Assembly: GCA_902785925.1 (NCBI GenBank)
Contig: CADAAI010000004.1
Location: 62,001-126,000 of the forward strand
DNA length: 64,000 nucleotides
Origin: an uncultured Bacteroidales bacterium
Lineage (GTDB): Bacteria; Bacteroidota; Bacteroidia; Bacteroidales; Muribaculaceae
Reading direction: 5' to 3'
A program made the position numbers and the translations under genes. Shown here in pieces: positions 16,838 through 27,907 of this stretch (position 1 is its first letter; each line of letters starts with the position of its first letter). The notes beneath the pieces were generated by a model. That model was not told where the DNA came from, ran no database searches, and saw only the letters and a program-made list of their open reading frames with translations.

Positions 16838-17656
16838 ATGGCTTATTTAGTTAGCGACAACAAGAAGATAACCACCAAGCGCATCCGTGAGATGAAGCAA
16901 ACTGGTGAGAAGATAGCAGTTTTGACATCCTACGACTACACCATCGCTAGCCTGGTGGAGCAGGGTGGTATCGACATGATACATGTGGGCGATAGCGCGT
17001 CTAATGTGATGCAGGGCAATGCCACAACAGTGCCTATCACTCTCGACGACATGATAGTCTATGGCCGCACAGTGGCTCGCGCTTGCAAGCGTGCCATCAC
17101 TTGCATCGACATGCCTTTCGGTACCTATCAGGGCGACCCCTATAAGGCTCAGGAGAATGCAGTGCGACTTATTCAGAGTACCGGCATCGACTCGGTGAAA
17201 TGTGAGGGCGGTAGTGAGATTCGCGAGGCGCTGGAACTGATAATCCGTGCTGGCATTCCCATTTGTGGTCATCTGGGATTGACTCCACAGTCTATCTATC
17301 AGTTTGGTACTTATGCCCTGCGTGCACAGGAGGAAGCCGAAGCTCAGAAGCTCATCGACGACGCTCGCATGCTTGAGGAGATAGGTTGCTATGCCCTTGT
17401 TCTCGAGAAGATTCCGGCAGCTCTTGCCAAGCGTGTGACTGAGAGCGTGGGCATCCCCACCATTGGCATTGGAGCTGGCGTTGGCTGTGATGGCCAGGTG
17501 TTGGTAATCCAGGACATGCTGGGCATGAATATGGGCTTCAAACCCAAATTCCTGCGCCACTACAACAACCTGGGCGAGCAGATTATCGACTCGGTTAACC
17601 ACTACGTCGAGGATGTGAAGAAAGGCCTCTTCCCTAACGACGCCGAGAGCTATTAA
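16838..17656 (+). CDS. panB: 3-methyl-2-oxobutanoate hydroxymethyltransferase PanB
   Basis: Adds a hydroxymethyl group from 5,10-methylene-tetrahydrofolate to 2-oxoisovalerate, the first committed step to pantothenate and coenzyme A; cytosolic. The 272 residues match the family. Signatures: VLTSYDYTIA, HVGDSASNVMQG (metal and substrate site), DMPFGTYQ, KCEGGSEI, and ICGHLGLTPQS with the catalytic region. A -7 box TACTTTTG lies at 16750-16757, 80 bp upstream. panC/panD are not in the window. Confidence 0.97.
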   Translation: MAYLVSDNKKITTKRIREMKQTGEKIAVLTSYDYTIASLVEQGGIDMIHVGDSASNVMQGNATTVPITLDDMIVYGRTVARACKRAITCIDMPFGTYQGDPYKAQENAVRLIQSTGIDSVKCEGGSEIREALELIIRAGIPICGHLGLTPQSIYQFGTYALRAQEEAEAQKLIDDARMLEEIGCYALVLEKIPAALAKRVTESVGIPTIGIGAGVGCDGQVLVIQDMLGMNMGFKPKFLRHYNNLGEQIIDSVNHYVEDVKKGLFPNDAESY

Positions 17657-17835
17657 TCTCTCCAGGGTTCTCAATTTTTCATAGTTTTTTTATTATGAAT
17701 TCGAGGGTTTAGACCTTTGAATAGAGTTTTCTTTTTATAGAAAGTTTCGTTAAAATTGTAGTGAGAGATAGTTATTTCAATGATTTTGACTACCTTTGCA
17801 GTTTGATTAAAGTAAATACTAATTTATACTAAGAT

Positions 17836-20607
17836 ATGGACTACAATTTTAACGAGATTGAGAAAAAGTGGCAGCGGTATTGGAAGGAGAATAAGACCTA
17901 CAAAGTAGACATCGACGAGAGCAGACCAAAATTCTACGTTCTCGACATGTTCCCTTATCCCAGCGGTGCTGGTTTGCACGTGGGTCATCCATTGGGCTAC
18001 ATTGCCAGCGACATATATGCACGCTACAAGCGCCAGAAGGGCTTCAACGTGCTGCATCCCATGGGCTATGATGCCTATGGCCTGCCTGCCGAGCAGTATG
18101 CCATCCAAACTGGCCAGCATCCCGAAATAACTACCAACGAGAACATTGCTCGCTACCGTGAGCAGCTCGATAAGATAGGGTTCTGCTACGACTGGGACCG
18201 CGAGGTGCGCACCTGCGAGCCTGGCTATTACAAGTGGACCCAGTGGGCGTTTTTGCAAATGTTCAAGAGCTACTACAACACCGCTCTCGACAAGGCCCGT
18301 CCAATCGACGAACTGATTGAGTACTTCGAGAAAAACGGCAGCGAGGGCTGCAATGCCCACACCAGTGGCAAGGAGGAGTTCACAGCCGAGCAATGGAACG
18401 CGATGAGCGATGCCGAGAAAAGCCAAATTCTGTTGAACTACCGCATTGCCTATCTGGGCAACACCATGGTAAACTGGTGCCCCAAGTTGGGTACAGTGCT
18501 CGCCAACGATGAGGTGAGTGAGGGAGTTTCGCTGCGTGGCGGTTATCCCGTTGAGCAGAAGGTGATGAGACAATGGTGCTTGCGCGTGAGTGCCTATGCC
18601 GGACGCCTGCTTCGTGACTTGGACACCCTTGAGTGGAGCGAATCGATCAAGGAAACACAGAAGAACTGGATAGGCTACAGCGAGGGTGCCGAGATGCTGT
18701 TCCCAATCGTGGGCAGTGATGAGCAGTTGCTCATCTTTACCACTCGTGCCGACACTATCTTCGGCGTTACCTTCATGGTTCTGGCTCCCGAGAGTGAGTA
18801 TGTTGAGCAAGTGGTTACTGCCGAGCAGCGTGCCGCAGTCGATGCCTATATCGATGAAGTTAAACACAAGACCGAGCGCGAGCGCTTGATTGAGAAGAAG
18901 GTTAGTGGCGTGTTCAGTGGCAGCTACGCCATCAATCCCGTTACCGGCAAGGAGATTCCCATTTACATCAGCGACTATGTGCTTGCAGGCTACGGCACTG
19001 GTGCTATCATGGCGGTGCCCGCTCACGATAGCCGTGACTATGCTTTTGCTAAGCATTTCGATTTGCCCATCATCCCCTTGATTGAGGGTGCCGACATTAG
19101 CGAGGAGAGTTTTGATGCCAAGGATGGTATCATGATGAACTCTAGTAACGAGCGCTTACAGCTTAACGGCCTGCAGGTGAAAGACGCTATTGCCAAGACC
19201 AAAGAGTACATTGCCGAGGCAGGCATTGGCAAGGTGAAAGTTAACTATCGCTTGCGCGACGCAATTTTCAGCCGTCAGCGCTACTGGGGCGAGCCATTCC
19301 CCATCTACTACGATGAGGACGGACAGCCACAGCCCCTCGATGAGGGCGAGTTGCCATTGATGCTCCCCGAGGTTGACAAGTTCCTGCCCACCGAGACTGG
19401 CGAGCCACCACTGGGACGTGCTAAGAATTGGGTGGCAAGCAACGGTCGTCCGCTTGAGTTGAACACCATGCCTGGTTTTGCTGGCTCAAGCGCTTACTAC
19501 CTGCGCTATATGGACCCTCACAACGATGAGGCACTCGTGAGCAAGGAAGCTAACGAATATTGGCGCAAGGTCGACCTCTATGTAGGTGGTACCGAGCATG
19601 CTACCGGTCACTTGATTTACAGTCGTTTCTGGAACAAGTTCCTATATGACTACGGCTACGTTTGTGAGGCTGAGCCTTTCAGCAAACTCGTAAACCAAGG
19701 TATGATTCAAGGCCGCTCCAACTTCGTTTACCGCATTAAGGACACCAACAAGTTTGTTTCCTTCAACCTCAGAAAAGACTACGACACCACCCCAATCCAT
19801 GTGGATGTGAACATTGTGAGCAACGATGTGCTCGACATTGAGAAGTTCAAGGCGTGGAGACCTGAGTTTGCCGATGCCGAGTTCATCCTCGAGGACGGCA
19901 AGTACATCTGCGGTTGGGCTATCGAGAAGATGTCGAAGTCGATGTTCAATGTGGTTAACCCCGACGACATCGTTGAACGCTATGGTGCCGACACTCTCAG
20001 GCTCTATGAGATGTTCCTGGGTCCTGTTGAGGCAAGCAAGCCATGGGATACCAACGGTATCGATGGCGTGAATCGCTTCCTCAAGCGCTTGTGGGGACTC
20101 TTCTTCAAGGGCGACCAGTTGCAGCTCGTTGACGAGAAACCCAGTGCCGAGGCTCTGAAATCAATCCACAAGCTCATCAAGAAAGTGTCGCAAGACATCG
20201 AGCAGTTCTCTTACAACACAAGTGTGGCTGCGTTCATGATTTGCTCCAACGAGCTCAGTGGCATGAAGTGCCGCACCAAGAGCGTGTACCGCGACTTCGT
20301 GGTGCTGCTCTCGCCTTTTGCTCCCCACATCGCCGAGGAATTGTGGCATGTGCTTGGTGAGGAAGGCACCGTATGCGATGCGCAGTGGCCTACCTGGAAC
20401 GAGGAATATCTCAAAGAGAGTGTGGTTAAGTACACCGTGCTCTTCAATGGCAAGCCTCGCTACAACGTTGAGGTTCCTGCCGGCACTGCTGGCGACGAGG
20501 TTCAGCGCATAGCCCTCGCTCATGAGGGTGCTGCACGCTGGCTCGACGGCAAGCAGCCCAAGAAAGTAATCGTTGTTCCCAACAAGATTGTGAACGTGGT
20601 AGTCTAA
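17836..20607 (+). CDS. leuS: Leucyl-tRNA synthetase
   Basis: Charges tRNA-Leu in the cytosol. 923 residues, slightly longer than the usual 860-880. The class I HIGH motif is in [16 protein letters not shown] near residue 40, the editing (CP1) domain spans about 230-430 with the [12 protein letters not shown] motif near 300, and KMSKS is in [15 protein letters not shown] near 698. The extra length is partly a segment between about 620 and 690 just before KMSKS, seen in Bacteroidota LeuRS. The -7-like TACCTTTG (17791-17798) lies 37 bp upstream. Confidence 0.98.
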   Translation: MDYNFNEIEKKWQRYWKENKTYKVDIDESRPKFYVLDMFPYPSGAGLHVGHPLGYIASDIYARYKRQKGFNVLHPMGYDAYGLPAEQYAIQTGQHPEITTNENIARYREQLDKIGFCYDWDREVRTCEPGYYKWTQWAFLQMFKSYYNTALDKARPIDELIEYFEKNGSEGCNAHTSGKEEFTAEQWNAMSDAEKSQILLNYRIAYLGNTMVNWCPKLGTVLANDEVSEGVSLRGGYPVEQKVMRQWCLRVSAYAGRLLRDLDTLEWSESIKETQKNWIGYSEGAEMLFPIVGSDEQLLIFTTRADTIFGVTFMVLAPESEYVEQVVTAEQRAAVDAYIDEVKHKTERERLIEKKVSGVFSGSYAINPVTGKEIPIYISDYVLAGYGTGAIMAVPAHDSRDYAFAKHFDLPIIPLIEGADISEESFDAKDGIMMNSSNERLQLNGLQVKDAIAKTKEYIAEAGIGKVKVNYRLRDAIFSRQRYWGEPFPIYYDEDGQPQPLDEGELPLMLPEVDKFLPTETGEPPLGRAKNWVASNGRPLELNTMPGFAGSSAYYLRYMDPHNDEALVSKEANEYWRKVDLYVGGTEHATGHLIYSRFWNKFLYDYGYVCEAEPFSKLVNQGMIQGRSNFVYRIKDTNKFVSFNLRKDYDTTPIHVDVNIVSNDVLDIEKFKAWRPEFADAEFILEDGKYICGWAIEKMSKSMFNVVNPDDIVERYGADTLRLYEMFLGPVEASKPWDTNGIDGVNRFLKRLWGLFFKGDQLQLVDEKPSAEALKSIHKLIKKVSQDIEQFSYNTSVAAFMICSNELSGMKCRTKSVYRDFVVLLSPFAPHIAEELWHVLGEEGTVCDAQWPTWNEEYLKESVVKYTVLFNGKPRYNVEVPAGTAGDEVQRIALAHEGAARWLDGKQPKKVIVVPNKIVNVVV

Positions 20608-20654
20608 GACTAGAGGATTGATGATTGTGAACAGATAACGAGGATGATTATGCA

Positions 20655-20677
20655 TTGTGCATTATGAATTCTGCATT
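20655..20677 (+). repeat. TGCATTATG-type interspersed repeat supplying a start codon (copy A)
   Basis: TTGTGCATTATGAAT core; 21 of 23 bases match copy C (60265-60287, reverse strand). The ATG within it is the start of the acyltransferase gene. Confidence 0.65.
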
Positions 20678-21686
20678 AAAGAAAGAGCGCATACCTTGGC
20701 TCGACTATGTGAGGTTTTTCAGTATCTTCCTTGTGATACTGTTCCATACCCCACCACAGACGCCAATCATGGATGGCAAGGTAATCATTAACTTGCGCAT
20801 CCCGCTCTTCTTTTGCATTTCAGGTTATCTGTTCAACATAGCCAAGTATAGCACTTTCGGGCAGTTCTTCAAGCATCGCGGCAAGCAGATTCTGGTGCCC
20901 TATGTCACCTTTTTCATCCTCTTTTATGTCTTGTGGCTACTGGTGGGAAGATGGTTGGGCGATGCCAATGTAACATGGTGGCAACCCATGGTCGACTTTG
21001 TGAAAGGCGAGCCACACACGGTGGTTGGCACCTTCTGGTACCTTTCGTGCTTGCTTGTGATGCAGGTGCTCTTCTATTTCATGCAGCGGTGGCTACCTAG
21101 CCAATGGTTGTTCCCGGCGAGCATCCTTCTGTCGGTGGCAGCCATCAACTGTCCGCTCGAGAATTACTGGCACGTGTGGAATGCTATGGTCTACATGCCT
21201 TTCTATGCCTTTGGCAATAGTTTCAAGAACTATCTCACGGGCGTGGAGTTCTCGTCGTCGCGCCGCACAGCCGTGTTACTTGCGCTTGGCATTCTCTCCA
21301 TTGCAATCATGGTGCTGAGCATTTACATTGAGGAGAAGAACAGTATGAACGTGATAAAGATAGCCTGCGGCTTAATGACGATACCCACCTACATTGCCCT
21401 TGCCAAGTGGCTTGCCAATCGCTACGGCCGCAACCGTGTGATAGAATTAGTGGTGATGAACGGCACCGTCTATCTTGCGTTCCAGAACCACATGATTGGG
21501 TTTATCAAGGCGATACTCGAGCGTCTGTTCTATGTGGGCATTATGGATGACCACATGTGGCTCAAGTTCATTATTCCTTTCCTTGTGATGGTTGCCATTT
21601 ACCCATTCGCCTGGTTCATTCACCACCGCGCACCATGGATGCTCGGAAAGAAGAAACAAGAAACCTATCCACCCTTTGCGAAATGA
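20664..21686 (+). CDS. Acyltransferase family 3 membrane protein
   Basis: 340 residues from the ATG at 20664. About ten membrane helices and the family N-terminus (WLDYVRFFSIFLVILFHTPP), whose His is the conserved catalytic candidate, followed by RIPLFFCISGYLF, mark an acyltransferase-3 (O-acetylation of exported polysaccharide, peptidoglycan or lipid). The substrate cannot be told. The first seven residues are encoded by an interspersed repeat. Its stop overlaps the start of the next gene by 4 bp (ATGA), so translation is coupled. Confidence 0.88.
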   Translation: MNSALKKERIPWLDYVRFFSIFLVILFHTPPQTPIMDGKVIINLRIPLFFCISGYLFNIAKYSTFGQFFKHRGKQILVPYVTFFILFYVLWLLVGRWLGDANVTWWQPMVDFVKGEPHTVVGTFWYLSCLLVMQVLFYFMQRWLPSQWLFPASILLSVAAINCPLENYWHVWNAMVYMPFYAFGNSFKNYLTGVEFSSSRRTAVLLALGILSIAIMVLSIYIEEKNSMNVIKIACGLMTIPTYIALAKWLANRYGRNRVIELVVMNGTVYLAFQNHMIGFIKAILERLFYVGIMDDHMWLKFIIPFLVMVAIYPFAWFIHHRAPWMLGKKKQETYPPFAK

Positions 21687-22492
21687 GAATCAAGGCACTA
21701 ATTTCATCTTTATTGTTTGTGGTTGCGCTGGTGGCGTGTGACTCGGGTCAGAGTGCGCAGGCTAGTAATGCCGAGCCTGGCAATCGTCGCAGTCAACGTG
21801 TGAAAAAGGCTAGAGCCAAGAAGAGTGAACCTCAGGTTAAGGTTTTGAATGATTCGTTACATCAAGGCACTTTACCCCAAGGTTTCGTCTACGTCAAGGA
21901 TGTTATTCCCGATGTGATAGAAGAATTGCGCTATAACACTACCAACAACTTCATGGGCGAGCGAGCCGATGGCTACCAGGCCAATCGTGCCATCCTCACC
22001 GTTGAGGCAGCTCAAGCCCTTAAGGGCGCCGCCAGCGAACTTCGCGACAAGGGTTATGTGATTAAAATTTATGATGCCTATCGTCCGCAGAGTGCCGTCA
22101 GTCATTTTGTGCAATGGTCAAAGACGGCCGATGAGCGCAACAAGGCTGACTATTATCCCACGATGAGCAAGCGCAGCCTGTTTGGGCGCTACATCTCGCG
22201 TAAGTCGGGCCACTCTCGAGGCAGCACCATTGATATGACGATATGCTATGCCAATAGTGGTGCCGAGGTCGATATGGGTGGGCATTTCGACTTCTTCGGT
22301 CAAGCATCGCATACAGCCTTTGTAGGTAGTTATCCGCTTGGGCAAGTCACTACATCGCATCGCAATATGCGTCTCATGCTCAAGGACGTGATGACTCGTC
22401 ACGGCTTTAAGGCTATATCCAACGAGTGGTGGCACTTTACCCTCAAGCGCGAGCCTCATCCCACTACCTACTACAACTTCCCAGTAAAATAA
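21683..22492 (+). CDS. VanX-type D-Ala-D-Ala dipeptidase, lipoprotein form
   Basis: 269 residues from the ATG at 21683, which overlaps the previous stop by four bases; a longer frame (from 21557) would run through the preceding gene. The N-terminus is a lipoprotein signal (LLFVVALVAC). The M15D peptidase domain (about 60-269) has YDAYRPQSA, the zinc ligands in SGHSRGSTIDMTI and the catalytic Glu and His in NEWWHF. The enzyme should act on D,D-dipeptides in the periplasm, for peptidoglycan scavenging. Without vanH/vanA or vanRS this is not a resistance operon. Confidence 0.9.
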   Translation: MRIKALISSLLFVVALVACDSGQSAQASNAEPGNRRSQRVKKARAKKSEPQVKVLNDSLHQGTLPQGFVYVKDVIPDVIEELRYNTTNNFMGERADGYQANRAILTVEAAQALKGAASELRDKGYVIKIYDAYRPQSAVSHFVQWSKTADERNKADYYPTMSKRSLFGRYISRKSGHSRGSTIDMTICYANSGAEVDMGGHFDFFGQASHTAFVGSYPLGQVTTSHRNMRLMLKDVMTRHGFKAISNEWWHFTLKREPHPTTYYNFPVK

Positions 22493-22507
22493 CAACACGA
22501 TGTGATT

Positions 22508-23092
22508 ATGAAAGACATAGTTTTTGCAACCAATAATGAGCACAAGCTCAGCGAACTGAGGCAAATCATGGCAGGCAAGTATAACGTGCTGAGCCTGGCC
22601 GACATTGGCTGTCACGATGATATTCCCGAGACGGCATCTACCCTTGAAGGCAATGCGATGATCAAGGCGCAGTGGGTAAAAGATCGCTACGGCTATGACT
22701 GCTTCAGCGACGATACCGGACTAGAGATTGATGCGCTGGGCGGCGAGCCTGGTGTGCACTCGGCGCGCTATGGTGGTGTGGCTCACGACAGCGAGCGCAA
22801 CATGAACAAAGTACTACGGTTGCTTGAGGGAGTGCCCATCAAGGAACGTACGGCTCGTTTTCGCACGGCTATCGTGCTCATTATGGATGGCGAGACTCAC
22901 ACGTTTGAGGGTAAGGTAGAGGGCAAGATACTCACCGAGCGCCATGGTGCAGGCGGTTTTGGCTACGACCCAATCTTCAAGCCCGATGAGGCCGATTGTG
23001 CCTTTGGCGAGATGACTGCTGAGCAGAAGAACCGCATCAGCCATCGTGGTCGCGCTGTCGCAAAACTAACCGAATTTCTTGCACAACGATGA
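22508..23092 (+). CDS. rdgB: Non-canonical purine NTP pyrophosphatase RdgB/HAM1
   Basis: Hydrolyses dITP, XTP and similar damaged purine nucleotides to monophosphates, keeping them out of DNA and RNA. 194 residues from the ATG at 22508 (a GTG six bases upstream is less likely). Signatures: [43 protein letters not shown] and ISHRGRA. It overlaps the next gene by 4 bp (ATGA at 23089). Confidence 0.96.
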   Translation: MKDIVFATNNEHKLSELRQIMAGKYNVLSLADIGCHDDIPETASTLEGNAMIKAQWVKDRYGYDCFSDDTGLEIDALGGEPGVHSARYGGVAHDSERNMNKVLRLLEGVPIKERTARFRTAIVLIMDGETHTFEGKVEGKILTERHGAGGFGYDPIFKPDEADCAFGEMTAEQKNRISHRGRAVAKLTEFLAQR

Positions 23093-23814
23093 AGAAAGCC
23101 ATTATAATAGGGGCCTCATCGGGACTGGGGAACGAAGTTGCCAAACTGCTGCTTGCCGACGGTTGGCAGTTGGGAATTGCCGCACGCCGCATTGAGCGAC
23201 TCGAAGAATTCAAGGCACAGGCTGCCGATATGGTGGAGGTGCAGGCGCTTGATGTGACTAGCGACGACGCGCCACAAGCGCTTGAGGCGCTCATCAAGAA
23301 AGTGGGTGGAATGGACCTGTTTTTCTATGCCTCGGGAGTGGGTAACCAGAATATGGAACTCGAACCTGGCATCGAACTTAAAACTGTGGCAACTAATGGC
23401 ATGGGCTTCACACGCATGATTGGAGCCGCCTATCGCTACATGGCAGAGCATGGTGGCGGTCACATTGCCGCCATAAGCAGTATTGCGGGAACTAAGGGAC
23501 TGGGCGCAGCGCCTTCTTACTCGGCCACCAAGGCTTTTCAGAACACTTATATTCAATCGCTTGAACAGCAAGCAAGAATGCGTGGGTTGAACATCGCGTT
23601 TACCGATTTGCGCCCAGGTTTCGTCGCCACTGCGCTTCTGGGTGACAACCCCAAATATCCAATGCTCCTCAAGCCCGAAAAAGTGGCTAGTGAGATGATG
23701 CGGGCCATTAAGCATCGTCGTCACGTGTGGGTCATTGACTGGCGATGGCGCATCGCCACGGCCATGTGGCGCCGCATTCCACGCTGCCTGTGGCGTCGCC
23801 TTAAAGTGAGATAA
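23089..23814 (+). CDS. Short-chain dehydrogenase/reductase (SDR)
   Basis: 241 residues. The Rossmann NAD(P)-binding motif is GASSGLGNE at the N-terminus (TGxxxGxG type), with a catalytic Ser in ISSIAG and YSATK as the YxxxK motif near residue 145. The substrate is unknown. Translation is coupled to rdgB by a four-base overlap. The C-terminus is unusually rich in Arg and Trp ([19 protein letters not shown]), which might allow membrane association. Confidence 0.9.
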   Translation: MKKAIIIGASSGLGNEVAKLLLADGWQLGIAARRIERLEEFKAQAADMVEVQALDVTSDDAPQALEALIKKVGGMDLFFYASGVGNQNMELEPGIELKTVATNGMGFTRMIGAAYRYMAEHGGGHIAAISSIAGTKGLGAAPSYSATKAFQNTYIQSLEQQARMRGLNIAFTDLRPGFVATALLGDNPKYPMLLKPEKVASEMMRAIKHRRHVWVIDWRWRIATAMWRRIPRCLWRRLKVR

Positions 23815-23840
23815 GTTTCAATCGAAAAATATATATTATA

Positions 23841-23877
23841 ACAATGCACAATCTCGTCAAGCGGGATTGTGCATTGT
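23841..23877. terminator. Long hairpin between the SDR and glycosyltransferase genes
   Basis: A 16-bp stem (one G.U pair; 23841-23856 with 23862-23877) around a 5-base loop lies between two convergent genes. Its arms contain TTGTGCATTGT, similar to the interspersed repeat family. Likely bidirectional terminator. Confidence 0.6.
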
Positions 23878-23895
23878 CATTTATTAAGCATTAAT

Positions 23896-25032
23896 TTACT
23901 CGCGTCCTCTTGCTTTGTTGTAGGTGTGCATGGTTTTTTGTGCCATAGCTTGCTGTGAGAACTGTGCCGCATGGTCAAGTCCAGCTTGAATCATGGCTTG
24001 GCGCTTATTCTCGTCGGTGAGCACTGCGTTGAGGTGCGCAGCGAGTTCATCTACGTCGTTAGGTTTAAAATATAGAGCCGCATCGGCGCCCACCTCGCGG
24101 TGACATCCGCTATCGCTTGCCACCACAGGAGTTCCCGAAATCATAGATTCTATAATCGTCTGACCTATGCCATCGTTGAGTGATGGGTCGACAAATGCCT
24201 GTGCTAGCATGTACAGTGCATTGAAGTTGTGCTTGTTGACCGACGAAACCCTCACAATTCTGTCATCAATGTTGAGACTGGTTGCGAGTTTCTTCATCGA
24301 GCGATAATAGTCATTCTTCGAACCAATGAGAACTAGATCAATCTTCTTGTCTTCAAGCTTGGCAAATGCGCGGAGCAGAGTCTCAAGGTTGCCAAGCGAG
24401 TTGAAATCGGTGATGCCGAGCACAAATCTTGACGGCATGTGATACTTTGCCCTTACGTTGGTGAGCATCACCTCGTCGTTGCGTCGTTCTACATATTCAT
24501 CGCGGAAAGCAGTGTAGATTACGTCAATCTTGTCGGGCGAAATATTGTATCGATCAACAATCTGCTTCTTGATAAACTCGCTGGTGGCAATCACTCGGTC
24601 GGCTCGACGGCATGCTTTCTTGATGCGCGAGTTGCGGTTGATGCGCTCTAGCCATGAGTAGTCGTCCATGAAACGCTTGAAGGTGAGGTCACGCACGGTG
24701 TTCACCATCTTTACTGGCTCCTTGCCCTTACCTGTGGGCAAGATAGCGTCCATTCCATGGAAAACCTTCACGCCATGGCGGTGGAAATCGGTGAAGATTC
24801 CGCTGCGATTGCGCCAAGTCCATTTGATTAGCGCTTTGTATGGAGTTTTGTTGTGTACATTGGCGATTGACAACAACCATGACATGCCACGGTCGTCGGT
24901 ACTATCGGGCGAATATACCATAAAGGTGTCACGTGGGAATTCCATTCCTAATGATGCAATCACCAGTCGATCGTAATAGCTTAATGGTGAATCGGCATCC
25001 ACTGTTCTTATACCATCAAATCCAACAGTCAT
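23896..25032 (-). CDS. Glycosyltransferase family 4 (GT-B) enzyme
   Basis: 378 residues. The N-terminal domain (MTVGFDGIRTV to about 180) and C-terminal Rossmann domain (about 190-378) follow the GT-B design. The C-terminal nucleotide-sugar site has FVDPSLNDGIGQTIIESMISGTPVVASD, with the EX7E-type pattern of GT4 (E in DGIGQTIIE), and FVLGITDFNSLGNLETLLRAF is the usual linker motif. Sugar donor and acceptor are unknown; it stands alone rather than in a polysaccharide cluster. Confidence 0.88.
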   Translation of the reverse strand: MTVGFDGIRTVDADSPLSYYDRLVIASLGMEFPRDTFMVYSPDSTDDRGMSWLLSIANVHNKTPYKALIKWTWRNRSGIFTDFHRHGVKVFHGMDAILPTGKGKEPVKMVNTVRDLTFKRFMDDYSWLERINRNSRIKKACRRADRVIATSEFIKKQIVDRYNISPDKIDVIYTAFRDEYVERRNDEVMLTNVRAKYHMPSRFVLGITDFNSLGNLETLLRAFAKLEDKKIDLVLIGSKNDYYRSMKKLATSLNIDDRIVRVSSVNKHNFNALYMLAQAFVDPSLNDGIGQTIIESMISGTPVVASDSGCHREVGADAALYFKPNDVDELAAHLNAVLTDENKRQAMIQAGLDHAAQFSQQAMAQKTMHTYNKARGRE

Positions 25033-25078
25033 AATTCAAAATAATATAGTTGCTCTAAAGTATTATGTTAATAATGTG

Positions 25079-27907
25079 TTAGTTATTTTCTTGTTTTTTG
25101 GGTTTCGAGTGTTTCGGTCTCGAGTGCGCTGGAACGGGCGCAGTAGCAGGAGGCGAAGGGGTCGTAATCTTACGGATGTAAACATCGCGCTGCGGGAACG
25201 GAATCTCGATGTTGTTCTTCTGCAAGGTCTGGTAAATTGTTTCCTTGACCTTGTAGACAAAACTGATGCGTTCTTCAACAAGTACCCAGAAAGCCACGAG
25301 CAGGTCGACCGAATTGTCGCCAAAGTCATTGAAGAATACACTGAAACTTTGCTTCTTCTGGACGATGGGTCGTCCGCTTGCCGAGGTGAGAGTGCATAGC
25401 TTATTAAGCTCCTCGACAAGTAAATTCCTTACTTTCTCGACATCCACACCATAGGCCACACCCACAGGGAGTTTCACATACTCATAACTGTGGTTCTTGG
25501 TCATGTTTTTGAAATTCTTGTTAAAGAGTTGAGTGTTGAGGAACGCTATGATGCTGCCATCGAGGGTAACAATCTGTGTACTCTGGTAACCAATGCTCTC
25601 AATCTTTCCGAAGATGCCTTCACACTCGATGTAATCACCCACTCTCACGCGTCCCGACATGAGCGACAAACCATAGATAAAGTTCTCGAGGATATCCTTC
25701 ATGGCAAATCCCAAACCGGTGGCAAGACCTGCCGAGATAAGCGAGATGCCACTCTTTGGCACCTTGAAGAGTACTAGGGCAAAGATGAAGAAACTTCCCC
25801 ACACCAAGATGGTGATGATGCTATTGGCAAGCGTGATATTGGGACGTCGCGAGGGATTTGTCTTGGCATACTGTTTGAGCTTGAAGCGCCTGTAAATAGA
25901 GTGAATCAAGTAGTTCAAGTAGTAGAACACGAAGAAGAGGGCGCTCACCAGCACAATCTTGTAGAGCGACACTTGAAGCAAGCCTTCCTGGTCGATGAAA
26001 TTGTGGAAGAAGGCTTTTTTCAGCAGTTCGTTCATGTCAAACATGTTGGCGGCAAAACTGATGCTCAGCAAGAATGATAGCACAGCCATAACAGGCACTA
26101 TTACCTTGACAATTAGGTCGAAGAACCATGTGTGGTTTATGTGATCGCCATTCTTGGCCTGCTCAAGGAGTTTGGCCTTATATTTCTCGTCGCTTAACTG
26201 ATGTTTCTTCTTGTTGCGAGATTTGGCGCGTTCCTGAATCAAGGTCTCTTTCTTGATTCGTCTAGCCAGATATTTTTCCTCATAGATTTGTGCTAGGTCG
26301 TAGATGCATATTATGGTTTGGATGCAAGCCAACTGGAACGACCACCACACCATGATTTGCACTGCAAGCAGAGTGTATCCAATCCAAGCGAGAATGCATC
26401 CTACCACCATCGCCACAAGCGAAATGAAAGAGAATAGCACGTCGCTCATGGGCAGTTTCACCTTGCGATTCTTGATTACCAAGAACTGCCATATAGTGAA
26501 GACGAGAAGCAGTGGCGGGAACACGAGGTTCACTAGGTTGTTAGGAATGAAGACAATGCGGAAGACAATCACCACAAATGCCATAAGCATGAACGGTGTG
26601 TAGGCCATCACTCCTGCTTTTATTTGCTTTCCGTTGAGCCTTATGAGCAGCGAAATCAATATCACGAGCAGGAGCCAGGAGTAGTTGAGTGCAATGCTCA
26701 CTGCCATTGTGATGAAATTGTGTTGCACTACCGACCTGGCAATAGTGATAAACACGGTGAACAAGAACACGCCGCACGTCAGAGCTATGATAGAGCGCTT
26801 ACTGCGATAAGTTTCATTGTTGCGCCAACGTTTAGGCAGGCACCACTTCAAAATCACAAAGCTCAAAACGAAAGCAATAAAGATGTAGAAGAGGATAAAC
26901 ACCGACGTCATATAGATTATGGGGCCTCGCCATTGGCTCTTGACGCGATGTTGTTCACCCGACCTCTTGAGCTCGCTGTATTTATCCTTCATGTCATCGT
27001 GAATGCGCGATGATGTGAGACCTAATGATGCCAGCACGCTGAAGTAGTTGCTGCCACCGTTCTTGAAGATGTTGTTCTGCAACTCCTCATATCTCTTGAG
27101 GGCGTAGTTGTTGAGCGATTTGAGTTTATTCTTAACCTCATCGTAGTATTCCTTGTCGTTGCTCATCTTATTCTTGATGCGCACAAGGTTGTTGCGTAGT
27201 GCTTTGGCATAAATGAGGCATAATTCTCTAATTTCCTTCTCCTTGTCGTTGAGCACATAAAGTGCTTGTCGGTCGTGCCCGTCGGGTATCAACATCTTGA
27301 CTTTATCGAGGCTCTCATTGATCTTGTGGGTGGCCTGACGGTTGAGCATGATGCTGTCGGCCATAATCTCGATTGATGTCATCGACAATGAGTCGGTTGT
27401 GGGTGTAACAACAGGCTGGGCTGTGGTCTTCTTGGAGTTATTGTTAGCGATTTTTTCCTGGATGACTTCATCATCGTTGATTGCAGGCGAGATGTGCTTG
27501 AGCACATAAATGAGGCTGTCATAGCGCTCTATCTCGGCATCGAAGCGTGCCATAATCTTGTCGAATGGCATGTGAGTGATGGTGCTGTTGTGATAGAGGT
27601 TGGTCGCCTGCTGGCATGCATAGGCCATGTCGAATGTGAACTCGCTACTCTGAGAGTAGAGGATAAGCGAGAGTTGGTCGATTTGTTGCATGGTGGCGAC
27701 TAGCATTTGGTGCTGTTGCTCAGCCCGTTGGTTATATCGGGCCATTATCTCCTTCTGTTCCTTATACTTGAGCTCCAGCTCGGCACACAGCACGTCGATA
27801 GTCTTTCCAAAGTCTCTCTCTTTGAAAACCGCATCGCCGTGAGTGACTCCCAACAGGAGGAAAACCACCACTAGCCATAATTTTATGTGAAGGTCGATCT
27901 TTTTCAT
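25079..27907 (-). CDS. Large mechanosensitive channel of the MscS family
   Basis: 942 residues from the ATG at 27907 (MKKIDLHIKLW); the frame begins 14 codons earlier. A signal peptide (to about THGDA) precedes a periplasmic coiled-coil region (about 30-330), then eight or more membrane helices with a highly basic cytosolic loop near 575-600, and the MscS core (about 700-890): pore helix ISAGLATGLGFAMKDILENF, beta domain RVGDYIECEGIFGKIESIG. The gating helix and vestibule follow. The C-terminus is Pro/Lys-rich (SRPKHSKPKKQ). Such long forms relieve osmotic stress. Confidence 0.92.
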   Translation of the reverse strand: MKKIDLHIKLWLVVVFLLLGVTHGDAVFKERDFGKTIDVLCAELELKYKEQKEIMARYNQRAEQQHQMLVATMQQIDQLSLILYSQSSEFTFDMAYACQQATNLYHNSTITHMPFDKIMARFDAEIERYDSLIYVLKHISPAINDDEVIQEKIANNNSKKTTAQPVVTPTTDSLSMTSIEIMADSIMLNRQATHKINESLDKVKMLIPDGHDRQALYVLNDKEKEIRELCLIYAKALRNNLVRIKNKMSNDKEYYDEVKNKLKSLNNYALKRYEELQNNIFKNGGSNYFSVLASLGLTSSRIHDDMKDKYSELKRSGEQHRVKSQWRGPIIYMTSVFILFYIFIAFVLSFVILKWCLPKRWRNNETYRSKRSIIALTCGVFLFTVFITIARSVVQHNFITMAVSIALNYSWLLLVILISLLIRLNGKQIKAGVMAYTPFMLMAFVVIVFRIVFIPNNLVNLVFPPLLLVFTIWQFLVIKNRKVKLPMSDVLFSFISLVAMVVGCILAWIGYTLLAVQIMVWWSFQLACIQTIICIYDLAQIYEEKYLARRIKKETLIQERAKSRNKKKHQLSDEKYKAKLLEQAKNGDHINHTWFFDLIVKVIVPVMAVLSFLLSISFAANMFDMNELLKKAFFHNFIDQEGLLQVSLYKIVLVSALFFVFYYLNYLIHSIYRRFKLKQYAKTNPSRRPNITLANSIITILVWGSFFIFALVLFKVPKSGISLISAGLATGLGFAMKDILENFIYGLSLMSGRVRVGDYIECEGIFGKIESIGYQSTQIVTLDGSIIAFLNTQLFNKNFKNMTKNHSYEYVKLPVGVAYGVDVEKVRNLLVEELNKLCTLTSASGRPIVQKKQSFSVFFNDFGDNSVDLLVAFWVLVEERISFVYKVKETIYQTLQKNNIEIPFPQRDVYIRKITTPSPPATAPVPAHSRPKHSKPKKQENN

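Noticed and set aside
17824..19056. Open frame of 410 codons on the minus strand inside leuS
   Set aside because: It lies opposite a clear leucyl-tRNA synthetase and has no family motif; such frames come from codon bias.
21683..22492. Vancomycin resistance from the VanX-type enzyme and the VanW protein at 57500
   Set aside because: No vanH, vanA/B ligase or vanRS genes; the two genes are 35 kb apart and sit in housekeeping contexts.
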